A stretch of 64,000 bases of DNA, taken from NCBI RefSeq assembly GCF_004114915.1, contig NZ_CP022220.1:372001-436000 (forward strand). Reading direction: 5' to 3'. The notes below the pieces were generated by a model. It saw only the letters and a program-made list of their open reading frames with translations. It searched no databases and was not told where the DNA came from. The DNA comes from Bradyrhizobium guangxiense (lineage in GTDB: Bacteria; Pseudomonadota; Alphaproteobacteria; Rhizobiales; Xanthobacteraceae). Positions within the stretch are counted from its first letter, which is position 1; each line of letters starts with the position of its first letter. Below are positions 1-8,741 of this stretch, piece after piece. The position numbers and the translations under genes were made by a program.

Positions 1-283
1 CTTGTTGAGGTCGCTGCTTGTCAGCGGAGCGCAACGTTTTTTGCAAGCTCGCCTCCTCTATGCAGCTTGTCGGTCATTATGTTCTCATTGCGAGCCAGCA
101 GTACCTTCGCCACCCCGTCCGGGTCCACACCAAATTGGTGATGGGGCCGCAAAAGAATTGGCGCGAACTCAACAAGTACGGACCGAGTTCAGAAGTGTTC
201 GCAGAGGATCAGGGGCAGCGACGTGAAGTCGCTGCTTCGAGCCCTTGATCGCCGCGTATACGACGCAGCCCTGATACACCGGC
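1..283. other. Left edge, no supported gene
   Basis: Short open frames exist on both strands, but none has a convincing ribosome binding site or a recognisable family. The stretch lies downstream of the leftward AraC-type gene. It may hold the end of a gene that continues beyond the window, but nothing can be assigned. Confidence 0.4.
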
Positions 284-1192
284 TTATCTTCCCTCAGCTC
301 GCCGCCAGGTGCTGGGACTGGTGCCAGTGCTGCGCTTAAATTCACGGCTGAAGTGATAGACGTCACAAAAACCGCAGCGTTCGGCGATTGCGCCGAGCCC
401 AGCGTCACTTTCCAAGAGCAGCTTTTGCGCCATCATGATCCGCTCTCGAATCAACAAGCGCCTTGGGCTGATCTGCAGATGCCCTTGAAATAGCCGCCGC
501 GTCTGTGCGGCGCTGAGGCCAGTGACCGAGGCGAGTTCATCGGCGTGCCAGGATCGCTCCGGGGACTGCCGCATCTTTAAAATGATGGCTCGCAATGGGG
601 CCGGGAGACGGGATTCACCGTGCTTCGAGGAAGGTGCTGCGATGAGGTGAAGCAGTTCCGCCACGAGGCAGTTAAGTGCCAAATCGACGTTATCATCCCT
701 GGCGCGCAAGACATCAAATAGTCTTGCGAACCACCGTTCGATCTCGTTCGGCACTGATATCGTTGCTAGCGTTGCTCCGGTGCCGAACACCTTTCGCCGA
801 ATGGCCGCACAGTCGGGCCCGTCGATCCGCACCCACAGAACAGTCCAGGGATCATTTTCATCCGGCCAGTGCGCATGCGACGTTTCGTTGGCAATCCAGA
901 TCAACTGACCGCGCTCAACAGTCGATGTCCTGCCTTCGCTGACTACAAAGCCGCGCCCAGCGGAGCAGTATAGAATGTCCTGGCCCGGATAATTGTCTCG
1001 AGCGATGTGATGATCACGTGCGGTGATGGCCTTGCCCGCCCTAAGTACCGTAAAGGCGCATCGGGTCCAGGCAGCATCAGGGAGGACGTACTGATGGCTC
1101 TCAGGAAAAAGTGTGCGCTGCGGCAAGCCGGCCATGCGCGTTTTATATAAATTGAAGCGTGCTTTGTCCATTCCCGCTGGGGCTTTCTGCAT
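284..1192 (-). CDS. AraC family transcriptional regulator
   Basis: Predicted 302-residue DNA-binding activator. The N-terminal ~170 residues look like an AraC-type cupin sensor (segment around residues 60-120 with GRGFVVSEG and ETSHAHWP). The last ~100 residues form the double helix-turn-helix of the AraC family: ELASVTGLSAAQTRRLFQ is the first helix pair, and IAERCGFCDVYHFSREFKR is the family signature near the C-terminus. Length matches sugar-responsive AraC proteins. It is transcribed leftward, divergent from the PfkB kinase gene at 1408, with ~215 bp between them, so it probably controls that kinase and the genes after it. The ligand is unknown; a sugar or sugar acid is likely from context. 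Confidence 0.85.
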   Translation of the reverse strand: MQKAPAGMDKARFNLYKTRMAGLPQRTLFPESHQYVLPDAAWTRCAFTVLRAGKAITARDHHIARDNYPGQDILYCSAGRGFVVSEGRTSTVERGQLIWIANETSHAHWPDENDPWTVLWVRIDGPDCAAIRRKVFGTGATLATISVPNEIERWFARLFDVLRARDDNVDLALNCLVAELLHLIAAPSSKHGESRLPAPLRAIILKMRQSPERSWHADELASVTGLSAAQTRRLFQGHLQISPRRLLIRERIMMAQKLLLESDAGLGAIAERCGFCDVYHFSREFKRSTGTSPSTWRRAEGR

Positions 1193-1407
1193 CTAGGCTC
1201 GATGTCAATGACTAACAAATGAGCTCGTGATCAGGCTCCCGGATGCACGTTTTGTATCCATAGAGATCGCTGAGGGAGCTCAGGGAGGACCGGTGCCGAT
1301 GCTCACGGCCCACGAAACTGCGCCACCGCGCGCAGGGCCCTTGTGGCGACGTGGTGGAGGCATTCCACGCCACGCCTTGATCTCAGGCACTTTCAGGGGA
1401 GGAATTG

Positions 1408-2349
1408 ATGAGTAAACCGAGAATTACCGTCGTCGGCAGCTTCGCCGTAGGACTGACCATTCGCGCTCCGAACATCCCGGTCTTCGGGGTCACGATGTTA
1501 GGCAGCAGTTTCGATATGGGCCCGGGCGGAAAAGGTTCGAATCAGGCTGTTGCCACTGCGCGGCTCGGGGCGGACTCGTCGCTGGTTGCGATCATCGGCA
1601 AAGACCAATTCGCAGATATTGGCATTGATCTGTACAAGGCCGAGGGCGTCGATACGGCGCATGTCAAGCAGATCACCGAGAAGCCGACGGCGGTTGGCTT
1701 CATCATCCTCAATGAGCGAGGCGAGAACTTCATTATCATGGATTATGGCGCCACAAACGCCATGGATCCGGCTTTTGTCGATCGCGCCGAGAGCCGCATT
1801 CGCGAGAGCGACCTCGTCATGGCGGTCCTGGAGCCGCCGGTCGAGGTGGCTATGCGGGCGATGGAGCTCGGTCGCAAATACGGTAAGAAAACCATTCTCA
1901 ATCCGGCGCCGGCCGCACCGCTGCCGGATGAAATCTTCCCGTTGGTCGATTTCCTGACGCCGAATGAAAGCGAACTTCGCATCCTGCTCGGTCTGCGCCC
2001 GGATGATCCGCGGCCCTCGCGCGAGCTGGTCGATCTGTTGCGCAAGCGCGGGGCCGCCAACGTGATCGTGACGCTTGGCGACCGTGGTGTACTGATCGTC
2101 ACCGACAAGGTCGATACCACCATTCCGGCTGCAGTGGTCGACGTAGTGGACACGACGGGTGCTGGCGACGCGTTCAATTCCGGCTTCGCCGTGGCTCTGG
2201 CGGAAGGGCGGGATGTGATCGAGGCCGCGCGCTTCGGGGTGTGCTGCGGTGCCCTGGTCTGCACAAAGCTAGGGGTCATTCCCGGCATGGCGAGGCGCGC
2301 CGCAGCAGACGAGATGTATCGCACAATGCGCGCCTCGGCTGCAGAATGA
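1408..2349 (+). CDS. PfkB family sugar kinase (ribokinase-like)
   Basis: Predicted cytoplasmic ATP-dependent carbohydrate kinase of 313 residues. The N-terminal PfkB signature is seen in GPGGKGSNQAVATARLGA (residues ~38-55), and the C-terminal ATP/anion-hole motif DTTGAGDAFNSGF carries the catalytic Asp. NPAPAAPLP and TPNESE are also typical of ribokinases. The start is the ATG at 1408, chosen because a strong Shine-Dalgarno (AGGGGAGGA, 1395-1403) lies just before it; a TTG one codon earlier is less likely. It is followed by the PanB-like gene and then the hydroxylase module, all on the same strand, so it may phosphorylate a sugar or cyclitol released there. The substrate cannot be read from sequence. 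Confidence 0.88.
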   Translation: MSKPRITVVGSFAVGLTIRAPNIPVFGVTMLGSSFDMGPGGKGSNQAVATARLGADSSLVAIIGKDQFADIGIDLYKAEGVDTAHVKQITEKPTAVGFIILNERGENFIIMDYGATNAMDPAFVDRAESRIRESDLVMAVLEPPVEVAMRAMELGRKYGKKTILNPAPAAPLPDEIFPLVDFLTPNESELRILLGLRPDDPRPSRELVDLLRKRGAANVIVTLGDRGVLIVTDKVDTTIPAAVVDVVDTTGAGDAFNSGFAVALAEGRDVIEAARFGVCCGALVCTKLGVIPGMARRAAADEMYRTMRASAAE

Positions 2350-2404
2350 GAGAGCAACAAGAAATCAATGCGCCTTGGGCGCGAACAGTGAGAACTGGAA
2401 CGAT

Positions 2405-3241
2405 ATGCCGCGGATTTACGATTGGGCGGCGCGCGAGGCCGAGCGCACGGTGACGGTGGCCGACCTGCGCGCTTCCCGAAAGTCGGGCAAGCGCTACACT
2501 CAGGTCACTGCCGAGACCGCCGAGGAGGCAGCGGCCGCGGAGCAGGCCGGCATTGAAATGCTGGTGACCCGCGCCCGCAACGTGGAAGCCGTACGGAGGG
2601 GCTCAAAGCACCTCTTCGTCACCGCCGCGTTGGGCTTTGCCGATGCTGTAACACAGGACGACATCCTTCGTACCGCCTTGAAGGCGCTAAGCGACGGGGC
2701 CGATGCGGTGATCACCGCACGCGGCATGGCGACCGTCTCAATGCTCGCGGCCGAGGATATTCCGGTTGTCGGTCACTTGGGCCTCGTTCCCAGAAAATCG
2801 ACCTGGCTCGGAAGGCTTCGCGCCTTCGGCAAATATGCGGAGGAAGCCTTGGCACTCTTCCAGCGCTTCCGACGTCTAGAAGAAGCCGGCGCTTTTGCGG
2901 TGGAATGCGAGGTCATCCCAGCCCGGGTCATGTCGGAAATTCGCCGGCGGATCGGACTGGTGACCGTCTCGCTCGGCTCCGGACCGGATGCTGACGTGAT
3001 CTTTCTATTCACCGAGGACATATGCGGTGGCGAAGGCCGGCGGCCCCGGCACGCTCGGGTCTATGGAGATCTTCAGGCCCTGCAGGAGCGCATCAAACAG
3101 GAGCGCGTGAAAGCTCTCAGCGCATTCCGTGCTGACGTCACCGCAAATGGCTTTCCAGGCCCGCAGGAAATATCGGACATCGCCGACGATGAATATGCGG
3201 CCTTCGTGTCGAGACTAAAAGACTCGGGCTTTGGCGATTGA
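2405..3241 (+). CDS. PanB-like (ketopantoate hydroxymethyltransferase fold) protein
   Basis: A 278-residue protein with the PanB/PEP-mutase-like TIM-barrel pattern: TVADLRASRKSGK at the N-terminus, ALSDGADAVITARG and IPVVGHLGLVPRKS in the middle, LEEAGAFAVECEVIPA and VTVSLGSGPDAD after that. True PanB uses two metal-binding Asp residues (in LVGDSLG and VVDMPF) and a Lys in VKLEGG. The matching places here read LVTRARN, FVTAAL and VITARG, so those residues appear to be missing while the Glu of the ECEVIP region remains. It is therefore unlikely to be an ordinary pantothenate enzyme. The ATG at 2405 was chosen over a TTG at 2375. It sits between the PfkB kinase and the hydroxylase. Best guess: a lyase or aldolase acting on a keto-acid-like sugar product. 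Confidence 0.6.
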   Translation: MPRIYDWAAREAERTVTVADLRASRKSGKRYTQVTAETAEEAAAAEQAGIEMLVTRARNVEAVRRGSKHLFVTAALGFADAVTQDDILRTALKALSDGADAVITARGMATVSMLAAEDIPVVGHLGLVPRKSTWLGRLRAFGKYAEEALALFQRFRRLEEAGAFAVECEVIPARVMSEIRRRIGLVTVSLGSGPDADVIFLFTEDICGGEGRRPRHARVYGDLQALQERIKQERVKALSAFRADVTANGFPGPQEISDIADDEYAAFVSRLKDSGFGD

Positions 3242-3339
3242 TCTAAAGCTCTTGCGACGGCGACGAGAGCTGATCTCAATCAGCCGGCGAAGGATCTAAC
3301 ACACGAGCTGTCTGCCTTGAAGCGGCAATGGAGTGCAAT

Positions 3340-4335
3340 ATGGACGAAGCATTGTACGGCACGCGCGATAAGCGGGGCAATTGGGTACCAAAGAAGAAGC
3401 CCGAACGTGCGCCGATTTTTGTCTGGCCGGTGCAACCGCTGAAAATACTGCGCTGGTTACCGGGCTATCTCCTGCCCTGGAATACGGTCTATTTCCTGAT
3501 CTCTCTTGTATCGTGGACTTATCTCACTCCATCGCTCGATACGATGCGAGAACTCCACGCCGACTGGATACTGCTCATTCTGCTTCGTAACACCGCTTTG
3601 ACTCTCCTCCTCTACGGCACCTTCCATTTCATTCTTTATATCGAGCGGCGTCAGCAGACGGCGTTTAAATACAATGCAAAGTGGCCGGATGCGCACAACC
3701 CGACCTTCATGTTCGGAAGTCAGACGGCCGAGAACATATTCTGGACCATGTGCAGCGCCGTGCCTGTATGGAGTGCATATGAGGCGCTCACCTGGTGGAT
3801 GTACGCGAACGACCGCTTGCCTTACGTCGATTTCGCAGCGCATCCGCTATATTGTGCTGCACTCGTGCTGGTGATGCCGGCGTGGCGCGAACTGCACTTT
3901 TACCTCATTCACCGCCTCATCCATATTGGGCCGCTGTACCATCTCATCCACAAGGTCCACCACAAGAACGTCAATCCGGGGCCGTGGTCCGGCCTCTCGG
4001 CGTCGACACTGGAACACATCGCTTACTTCTCAGGGGTATTGATTCATTTCGTTCTTCCGTCCCATCCGCTGCACGCAATGTTTCAGCTGATGCACGCGGG
4101 ACTGTCCCCCGCAAAGTCACATACCGGTTTCGACCGCGTGGTCGTGGATGATGCGAAGGCGATCAGCACCGACAACTTCTACCATTACCTGCACCACAAG
4201 TATTTCGAGGTGAACTACGGTGAACGCCGCATCCCGCTCGACGAGTGGTTCGGCACGGCTCACGACGGCTCTCCAGAGGCCGACGAGAGAATGTATAAGC
4301 GCATAAAGGCCAAGAAGTGGGTGCGCGGCGGTTAG
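3340..4335 (+). CDS. Sterol desaturase/fatty acid hydroxylase family di-iron membrane enzyme (copy 1)
   Basis: Predicted inner-membrane non-heme di-iron hydroxylase of 331 residues. Several hydrophobic segments lie at residues ~40-60, ~75-95 and ~155-175. The three histidine boxes of the family are visible: HFYLIHRLIH, HKVHHKN and HYLHHKYFE. The C-terminus WFGTAHDGSPEADERM is shared with the second copy at 42834. The ATG at 3340 is preferred over 3328 because it lines up with the start of the second copy and has GGAG upstream. It is followed by a Rieske ferredoxin, a TIM-barrel protein and an FAD reductase, so it is probably the oxygenase part of a three-component system. This matches the role of MocD in rhizopine degradation but belongs to a different oxygenase family. 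The substrate is unknown. Confidence 0.82.
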   Translation: MDEALYGTRDKRGNWVPKKKPERAPIFVWPVQPLKILRWLPGYLLPWNTVYFLISLVSWTYLTPSLDTMRELHADWILLILLRNTALTLLLYGTFHFILYIERRQQTAFKYNAKWPDAHNPTFMFGSQTAENIFWTMCSAVPVWSAYEALTWWMYANDRLPYVDFAAHPLYCAALVLVMPAWRELHFYLIHRLIHIGPLYHLIHKVHHKNVNPGPWSGLSASTLEHIAYFSGVLIHFVLPSHPLHAMFQLMHAGLSPAKSHTGFDRVVVDDAKAISTDNFYHYLHHKYFEVNYGERRIPLDEWFGTAHDGSPEADERMYKRIKAKKWVRGG

Positions 4336-4464
4336 CGCCGAAGCGGGGAGGCTCCGAAGGCCTGTCACGTTGAGGCAGCCCTTGCGCCGCAACGGTACTG
4401 GCGCACGCTGCGCGACTGAGCCACAGCCGATTGATCGCCGCCAGTTGAAGATTGAGGACTAGAT

Positions 4465-4785
4465 ATGACTAAACAAGCTGAATGGGTGGCGGCCTGCGCT
4501 GCGGACGCTTTGAGGCCTGAAGAGGTTCGCCGCCTCGATCACGGCGGCCGCACGTTTGTGATTGTTCGCTCGCCCGAGGGCGATTACTTCGCGATGGACG
4601 GCCACTGCTCACACGAGAAGGTCCATCTTGCGGATGGCATTGTCGATGGCGGAATTATCGAATGCCCGAAACACTTCGGCACCTTCGACTATCGAACGGG
4701 CGAGTCGCGTGCGCTGCCCGCATGCGTCGACTTGCAGAGTTACGAGGTAAAAATCGAGAATGGCATTGTTATGGTCAAGGTCTGA
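4465..4785 (+). CDS. MocE-type Rieske [2Fe-2S] ferredoxin (copy 1)
   Basis: A 106-residue Rieske ferredoxin expected to pass electrons from the FAD reductase to the hydroxylase. The cluster-binding pattern is complete: C-S-H in GHCSHEKVHL and C-P-K-H in ECPKHFGTFDYRTG, giving two Cys and two His ligands. Length and the tail (VDLQSYEVKIENGIVMVKV) are typical of small oxygenase ferredoxins related to MocE of rhizopine catabolism. It lies 130 bp after the hydroxylase gene and 17 bp before the TIM-barrel gene, so co-transcription is likely. A second, related gene is at 48428. The ferredoxin call is firm; the partner assignment is inferred from gene order. Confidence 0.9.
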   Translation: MTKQAEWVAACAADALRPEEVRRLDHGGRTFVIVRSPEGDYFAMDGHCSHEKVHLADGIVDGGIIECPKHFGTFDYRTGESRALPACVDLQSYEVKIENGIVMVKV

Positions 4786-4802
4786 GCGGGTGAGAGCTGC
4801 GG

Positions 4803-5678
4803 ATGACCTCACAGCGTTTACTTGTCTTGCAGTCCCTCTGGGCCATGGAGCGGCGGCAGCCTGACGGTTTCGAACGTTCTCTCGATGAAAACCTGGCGAT
4901 GATACAGCAAGCGGGGTTCGACGGGATCTCTACGTCCTGCAATGATCCAGGACGCGTCAACCTGATCGCACGCGCTTTGAACGGTTCCGGGCTTGCAGTC
5001 GAGGGCATGTGCTTCCCGCAGACGATCGATCACTTGAAGTCTGCCATCGACCTCGCCAAGCAGATCAACGTTCTGCATCTCAACGTCCAGCCAGACATCC
5101 GTCCGCGCAGGGTCAGCGATTGTATCCCGCTGCTGGATGGCTGGATCAGGGTGGCGGAAGAGGCAGGCATGCCGATCTACTTCGAAACGCATCGCAACAG
5201 GATGACCACGGATCTCCTCTTTACTCTCGATCTGATGGACGAGGTGCCCGGGATGCGGATCCTTGCCGATTTGTCGCACATCCTGCTGGGTCGGGAGTTC
5301 TGGTATCCCATCTCGGACGAGGATGAAGCGCTGGTGCGGCAGGGGCTCGATCGCGCTTGGGCGTTTCATGGACGGGTTGCATCTCGCGAGCAAATTCAGG
5401 TTGAGATCACGTTTCCTCAGCACAGGATATGGCTGGATCTGTTCCTGGGGGGGTGGAAATACGGGTTCCGAAGCTGGCGAAAGCGCGCAGGCACGGGTGC
5501 CTGCCTTAGTTTTACCTGCGAACTTGGCCCGCAGCCCTATGCGATCACCGATCGGCAAGGCAAGGACACGACGGATCGTTGGGAGGAAGCTCTTCTTCTT
5601 AGGTCCCTAGTCCGTGACCTCTTCGATAGCGTGGCCAGTGAGGAGCAGGCTCTGCCTGCAAGAGGGGTGGCCATTTGA
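4803..5678 (+). CDS. Xylose isomerase-like TIM-barrel protein (copy 1)
   Basis: A 291-residue cytoplasmic protein of the xylose isomerase-like TIM-barrel superfamily, which includes sugar and inositol isomerases/epimerases. The start motif LQSLWAME and the inner segments HLNVQPDIRPRRVSDCIPLLDGW, YFETHRNRMTTDL, LADLSHILLGREFWYP and SFTCELGPQPYAITD are all conserved in the paralogue at 47151. The Glu, Asp-His and Glu in YFETHR, DLSH and CELG fit the metal ligands of this fold. It sits between the ferredoxin and the FAD reductase and overlaps the latter by 4 bp, which suggests translational coupling. MocC of rhizopine catabolism has the same fold, but equivalence is not shown. It probably acts on the oxidised or demethylated product. 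Confidence 0.75.
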   Translation: MTSQRLLVLQSLWAMERRQPDGFERSLDENLAMIQQAGFDGISTSCNDPGRVNLIARALNGSGLAVEGMCFPQTIDHLKSAIDLAKQINVLHLNVQPDIRPRRVSDCIPLLDGWIRVAEEAGMPIYFETHRNRMTTDLLFTLDLMDEVPGMRILADLSHILLGREFWYPISDEDEALVRQGLDRAWAFHGRVASREQIQVEITFPQHRIWLDLFLGGWKYGFRSWRKRAGTGACLSFTCELGPQPYAITDRQGKDTTDRWEEALLLRSLVRDLFDSVASEEQALPARGVAI

Positions 5679-6907
5679 GTACTCATTCGACGATTGCCAT
5701 TGTTGGCGCCGGCGAAGCTGGCACGGCAGCCGCCCTGGCGCTGCGCGAGCGCGGCTGGGAAGAGAGCGTGGTGTTGATCGGCAACGAAAGCAGTCTCCCG
5801 TATGAGCGCCCTCCTCTCTCCAAAGCAGTTCTGGTCGATGAGACGAGGCCTGGGCCGAAGACGATTGTGACGTCAGAGCGGCTTTCCGAATTGAAGATCG
5901 ATTATCGCCACGGCTGTGAGGTGGTCTCGATTGATCGCACGGCCAGCATGGTGATTCTCTCGAATGGGGCCAAGATAGGCTATCATCGCCTCCTCTTGGC
6001 CACTGGCGCTCGTCCGCGTGACCTGAACGTGCCAATTGCTGAGGGATCAAGGGTCGCAACGCTTAGGTCGTATGAGGATGCCACACGCCTTCGCGAGTTA
6101 ATCGGCCAAGGCTGCGAGATGGCTGTGATCGGCGGCGGCTTTATCGGGCTCGAGGTTGCTGCGAGCTCGATCTTGCGAGGCGCTTCGGTCATCGTCTTCG
6201 AAGCAGGATCGCGCATACTTTCCCGGGCAGTGCCAGTTGGCATAGCTGAACTGATCAGGGCCAAGCACGAGCGTTCTGGGGTACGGATCGAGACAACGGC
6301 AGTCGTTGAACGTATCGAGCTTTGTGAAGGACGCTCCTGCGTGGTACTGGCCGGGGGCCAAAGACATCTTGCCGATCTCGTGATCGTGGGGGTCGGTGCA
6401 ACCCCCAACGTCGAACTGGCGCAAGCGGCGGGGCTCGCTGTCGACAACGGCATCGCGCTTGACGAAATGCTGGCCACATCGGATCCGCGCGTATTCGCAG
6501 CGGGGGACTGCTGTTCCTTTCCACATCGCCTTTACGGAAAGCGGATCAGGCTGGAAGCTTGGCGCAACGCGCAGCGGCAAGGGGTGATTGCGGCGGCGAA
6601 TATGGTGGGCGAGGATCGTCCGTATGACGATCTCCCCTGGTTCTGGTCGGACCAATACGATGAGACTTTGCAAATGGTCGGCCTCTGCTGCGGCGGAGAA
6701 ATCCCGGTCGTCAGAAGCCTAGGCCCGAGGGGCCAACTTCTATTCTCCCTTGTCGACGGCGGGCGCCTCGTGGCTGCTTGTGGGTTTGGAAGCCTCGGCG
6801 CCGTTGCGAAGGAAATCCGAGTTGCAGAGACGATCATTAGGCGGGAACTGAAGGTCGAGGCAGAGGCGCTCGCTAATCCGGCGCTGAACTTGAAGCAGCT
6901 TCTTTAG
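5675..6907 (+). CDS. FAD-dependent NAD(P)H:ferredoxin reductase, MocF-like (copy 1)
   Basis: A 410-residue flavoprotein of the rubredoxin/putidaredoxin reductase type. It has an N-terminal FAD-binding Rossmann motif (IVGAGEAGTAAALALRERG), the SLPYERPPLSK segment, an internal NAD(P)-binding motif (VIGGGFIGLEVAAS) and the FAD-binding FAAGDCC near residue 275. The C-terminal WFWSDQYDETLQMVG is the usual reductase dimer-domain motif. The start appears to be a TTG that overlaps the stop of the TIM-barrel gene (TTGA), so translation is probably coupled. It closes the four-gene module and would reduce the Rieske ferredoxin for the hydroxylase. Homologues in this window are at 45857 (+) and 48781-50016 (-). 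Confidence 0.88.
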   Translation: MSTHSTIAIVGAGEAGTAAALALRERGWEESVVLIGNESSLPYERPPLSKAVLVDETRPGPKTIVTSERLSELKIDYRHGCEVVSIDRTASMVILSNGAKIGYHRLLLATGARPRDLNVPIAEGSRVATLRSYEDATRLRELIGQGCEMAVIGGGFIGLEVAASSILRGASVIVFEAGSRILSRAVPVGIAELIRAKHERSGVRIETTAVVERIELCEGRSCVVLAGGQRHLADLVIVGVGATPNVELAQAAGLAVDNGIALDEMLATSDPRVFAAGDCCSFPHRLYGKRIRLEAWRNAQRQGVIAAANMVGEDRPYDDLPWFWSDQYDETLQMVGLCCGGEIPVVRSLGPRGQLLFSLVDGGRLVAACGFGSLGAVAKEIRVAETIIRRELKVEAEALANPALNLKQLL

Positions 6908-7361
6908 TGACTACTGCCGCGGCGCAGGTCACCCGGCAAGCAAGTCACCTGGCAAAAGGACATGCGCCACGCGGGCTACCGAATGCTCGCCCATTGGGCG
7001 TAGCGGCAATCCCTCGTCAGAGGCTGGATGCGGCGTTTGTCGAGCCAGGACGACCGTTGAGAAGGCTCGATCGATAGATCAACTTCGGGCCGGCGCGCCA
7101 GCGCTCCACTGTGCGCCAATATCCCTGCAAGCAAACGCAGACTACTTTGATACCGCGCTGAACATCATGCGCTGCTTTTCGGGACCTGGCGGCATCACGC
7201 TGGGAGCCCGATTGAATGTAGCAAGACCTACCTCGTTGAGCAAATACACTATCCCAATTTCAGATTGATATAATGCAATAATCATGAGAAGCTCTCAAGT
7301 GAAGCAATGGTGAGAACCCGCTTTCAGGTGGAACCATCCTGCATTTTCACGAGGAGCTTTG
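6908..7361. other. Intergenic region upstream of the GH88 gene
   Basis: No protein-coding signal was found. The right part is AT-rich and carries one copy of the shared 16-bp inverted repeat (7264-7279), about 80 bp before the GH88 start, as expected for a regulated promoter. Confidence 0.5.
7264..7279. promoter_or_regulatory. Candidate operator, ATTG-N8-CAAT repeat, site 1
   Basis: The sequence ATTGATATAATGCAAT is an imperfect inverted repeat. Its reverse complement, ATTGCATTATATCAAT, differs at two of 16 positions from site 3 (15001-15016) and shares TATATCAAT with site 2. It lies in the AT-rich promoter region of the GH88 gene. The regulator is not known; the MocR-type protein at 11995 is one candidate. 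Confidence 0.55.
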
Positions 7362-8513
7362 ATGAGCATAGACTGGGAAGAAGCGATCGCACGTATGATG
7401 CGGCGGATCGAGAATACAGCTCAACAAGTTGGCGACGCCTATCCACATTGGGCAGATCCGGAGAGCGGCACCTGGACGACAACTTCAAACGGAGACTGGA
7501 CCGGCGGCTATTGGCTGGGGATGCTTTGGCTTGCCTCGCGGAGTAACGGCGGCGAGCGCTTCAGAGATCTTGCAGAACGAGGTTGCGAGCGTCTTGAACC
7601 GCGCGTCTCGGCCGATACCGCGTTCAAGGCTGCGACCTTCTATTACGGGGCCGGACTGGGTTCGCTGCTCACCGGAAGTCACCGCGCGCGGACGCTCGGC
7701 CTTGCGGCGGCACGAGATCTGAAGCAACGCTACAACCATCACCTTGGTCTTGTGCCCCTTGGCGCGAATGCCGAGGAGGGCGCTGACGTGGGAGCCACTG
7801 CAAGCAGCGTCGACAGTTTGGTCGTCTCATTGCTGCTGTTTTGGGCCGCTCGAACTCTAGACGACCGCGCGATGCGCGAAGTGGCTGCCAATCATACGGA
7901 TAAAGTTCTGACCGTCCATCAGCGTGAGGACGGATCCTTCATCCAGTCCTCCTCCCTCGATCCCGAGACCGGCAAGGTTCTCCGACGCTACACACACAAG
8001 GGCTTCAGCGAGAACAGCGTTTGGGCAAGAGCACAGGCGTGGGGCGTGGTGTGCTCGACGATCAGCTACTTTTCCGGCGGCGGAGAGGAGCGATGGCGTC
8101 AAGCCGCCATGAACGGGGCCGACTGGTGGCTCGCCCATGTGCCAGATGATTGCGTGTCGTACTGGGATTTTGACGCTCCTAAAGCGCCCAACGTCGAGCG
8201 GGACACTGCGGCGACCGCTTTTATGGCATCGGCTCTTCTAAAATTGAGCTCGATTGCGCCGACTGACAGTAAGCGGCGGCAATACCGTAGCGCCGGAGAA
8301 CGCACCGCTTTGGCGCTGGTCGAACGATATCTCACTCCGGTTCATAAGAACGATAGCCGTCCAGCCGGCATGCTGGTGGAAGGATGCTTCAACAAGCGCG
8401 GGGATTCGAGAGCCGAGGACTACGTCAGTAATGCCGAATTGATCTTTGGTAGCTACTACTTGTTCGAGGCGCTTCATTTGCTAACCGGCAGGTTGCGGCC
8501 TGAAGAAATCTAA
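7362..8513 (+). CDS. Glycoside hydrolase family 88, unsaturated glycuronyl hydrolase
   Basis: A 383-residue enzyme predicted to split unsaturated uronic acid residues from oligosaccharides made by polysaccharide lyases. It has no signal peptide and so should be cytoplasmic. Family marks in order: WTGGYWLGMLWLA (residues ~45-57), the first catalytic-type Asp in SADTAFKAATFYYGAG, a second Asp in TASSVDSLVVSLLLFWA, the ENSVWARAQAWGV segment, VSYWDFDAP and ERDTAATAFMASALL, and a C-terminal YVSNAELIFGSYYLFEAL. This is the (alpha/alpha)6-barrel layout of GH88. The ATG at 7362 follows GAGGAG (7351-7356). The neighbours (permease, AraD1-like enzyme, aldehyde dehydrogenase) suggest use of plant cell-wall uronides. 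Confidence 0.85.
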   Translation: MSIDWEEAIARMMRRIENTAQQVGDAYPHWADPESGTWTTTSNGDWTGGYWLGMLWLASRSNGGERFRDLAERGCERLEPRVSADTAFKAATFYYGAGLGSLLTGSHRARTLGLAAARDLKQRYNHHLGLVPLGANAEEGADVGATASSVDSLVVSLLLFWAARTLDDRAMREVAANHTDKVLTVHQREDGSFIQSSSLDPETGKVLRRYTHKGFSENSVWARAQAWGVVCSTISYFSGGGEERWRQAAMNGADWWLAHVPDDCVSYWDFDAPKAPNVERDTAATAFMASALLKLSSIAPTDSKRRQYRSAGERTALALVERYLTPVHKNDSRPAGMLVEGCFNKRGDSRAEDYVSNAELIFGSYYLFEALHLLTGRLRPEEI

Positions 8514-8520
8514 AATGGCA

Positions 8521-8548
8521 CTCGCTGCTGGCGAAGGCCAGCGGCGAG
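8521..8548 (+). terminator. Hairpin after the GH88 gene
   Basis: A 12-bp stem with one G-U type mismatch (CTCGCTGCTGGC, loop GAAG, GCCAGCGGCGAG) starts 8 bp after the GH88 stop codon. There is no strong U-run behind it, so it may be a 3'-end stabilising or weak termination hairpin. Confidence 0.45.
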
Positions 8549-8741
8549 CGCTCTCTGTGTCACTCTCGCGTTACCCCGGCCGAAATCCTTAAAGCGGCTT
8601 GGAACGGACCTAGGGGCGCATTTGACGGCTGGAGAGATCAAGGGTTTCTTGTTCAGCCGCTGTTCCACTGAGACCATTGCCTTTCCAGAGGGGAGCCGCC
8701 GATCGGCCGGACCTCTCTGGAGTGCCCTAACAAGACTGTTA

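Noticed and set aside
3340..6907. Naming these genes mocD, mocE, mocC and mocF.
   Set aside because: The oxygenase is from another family and the TIM-barrel protein is not shown to be MocC; only the ferredoxin and reductase resemble MocE and MocF closely.
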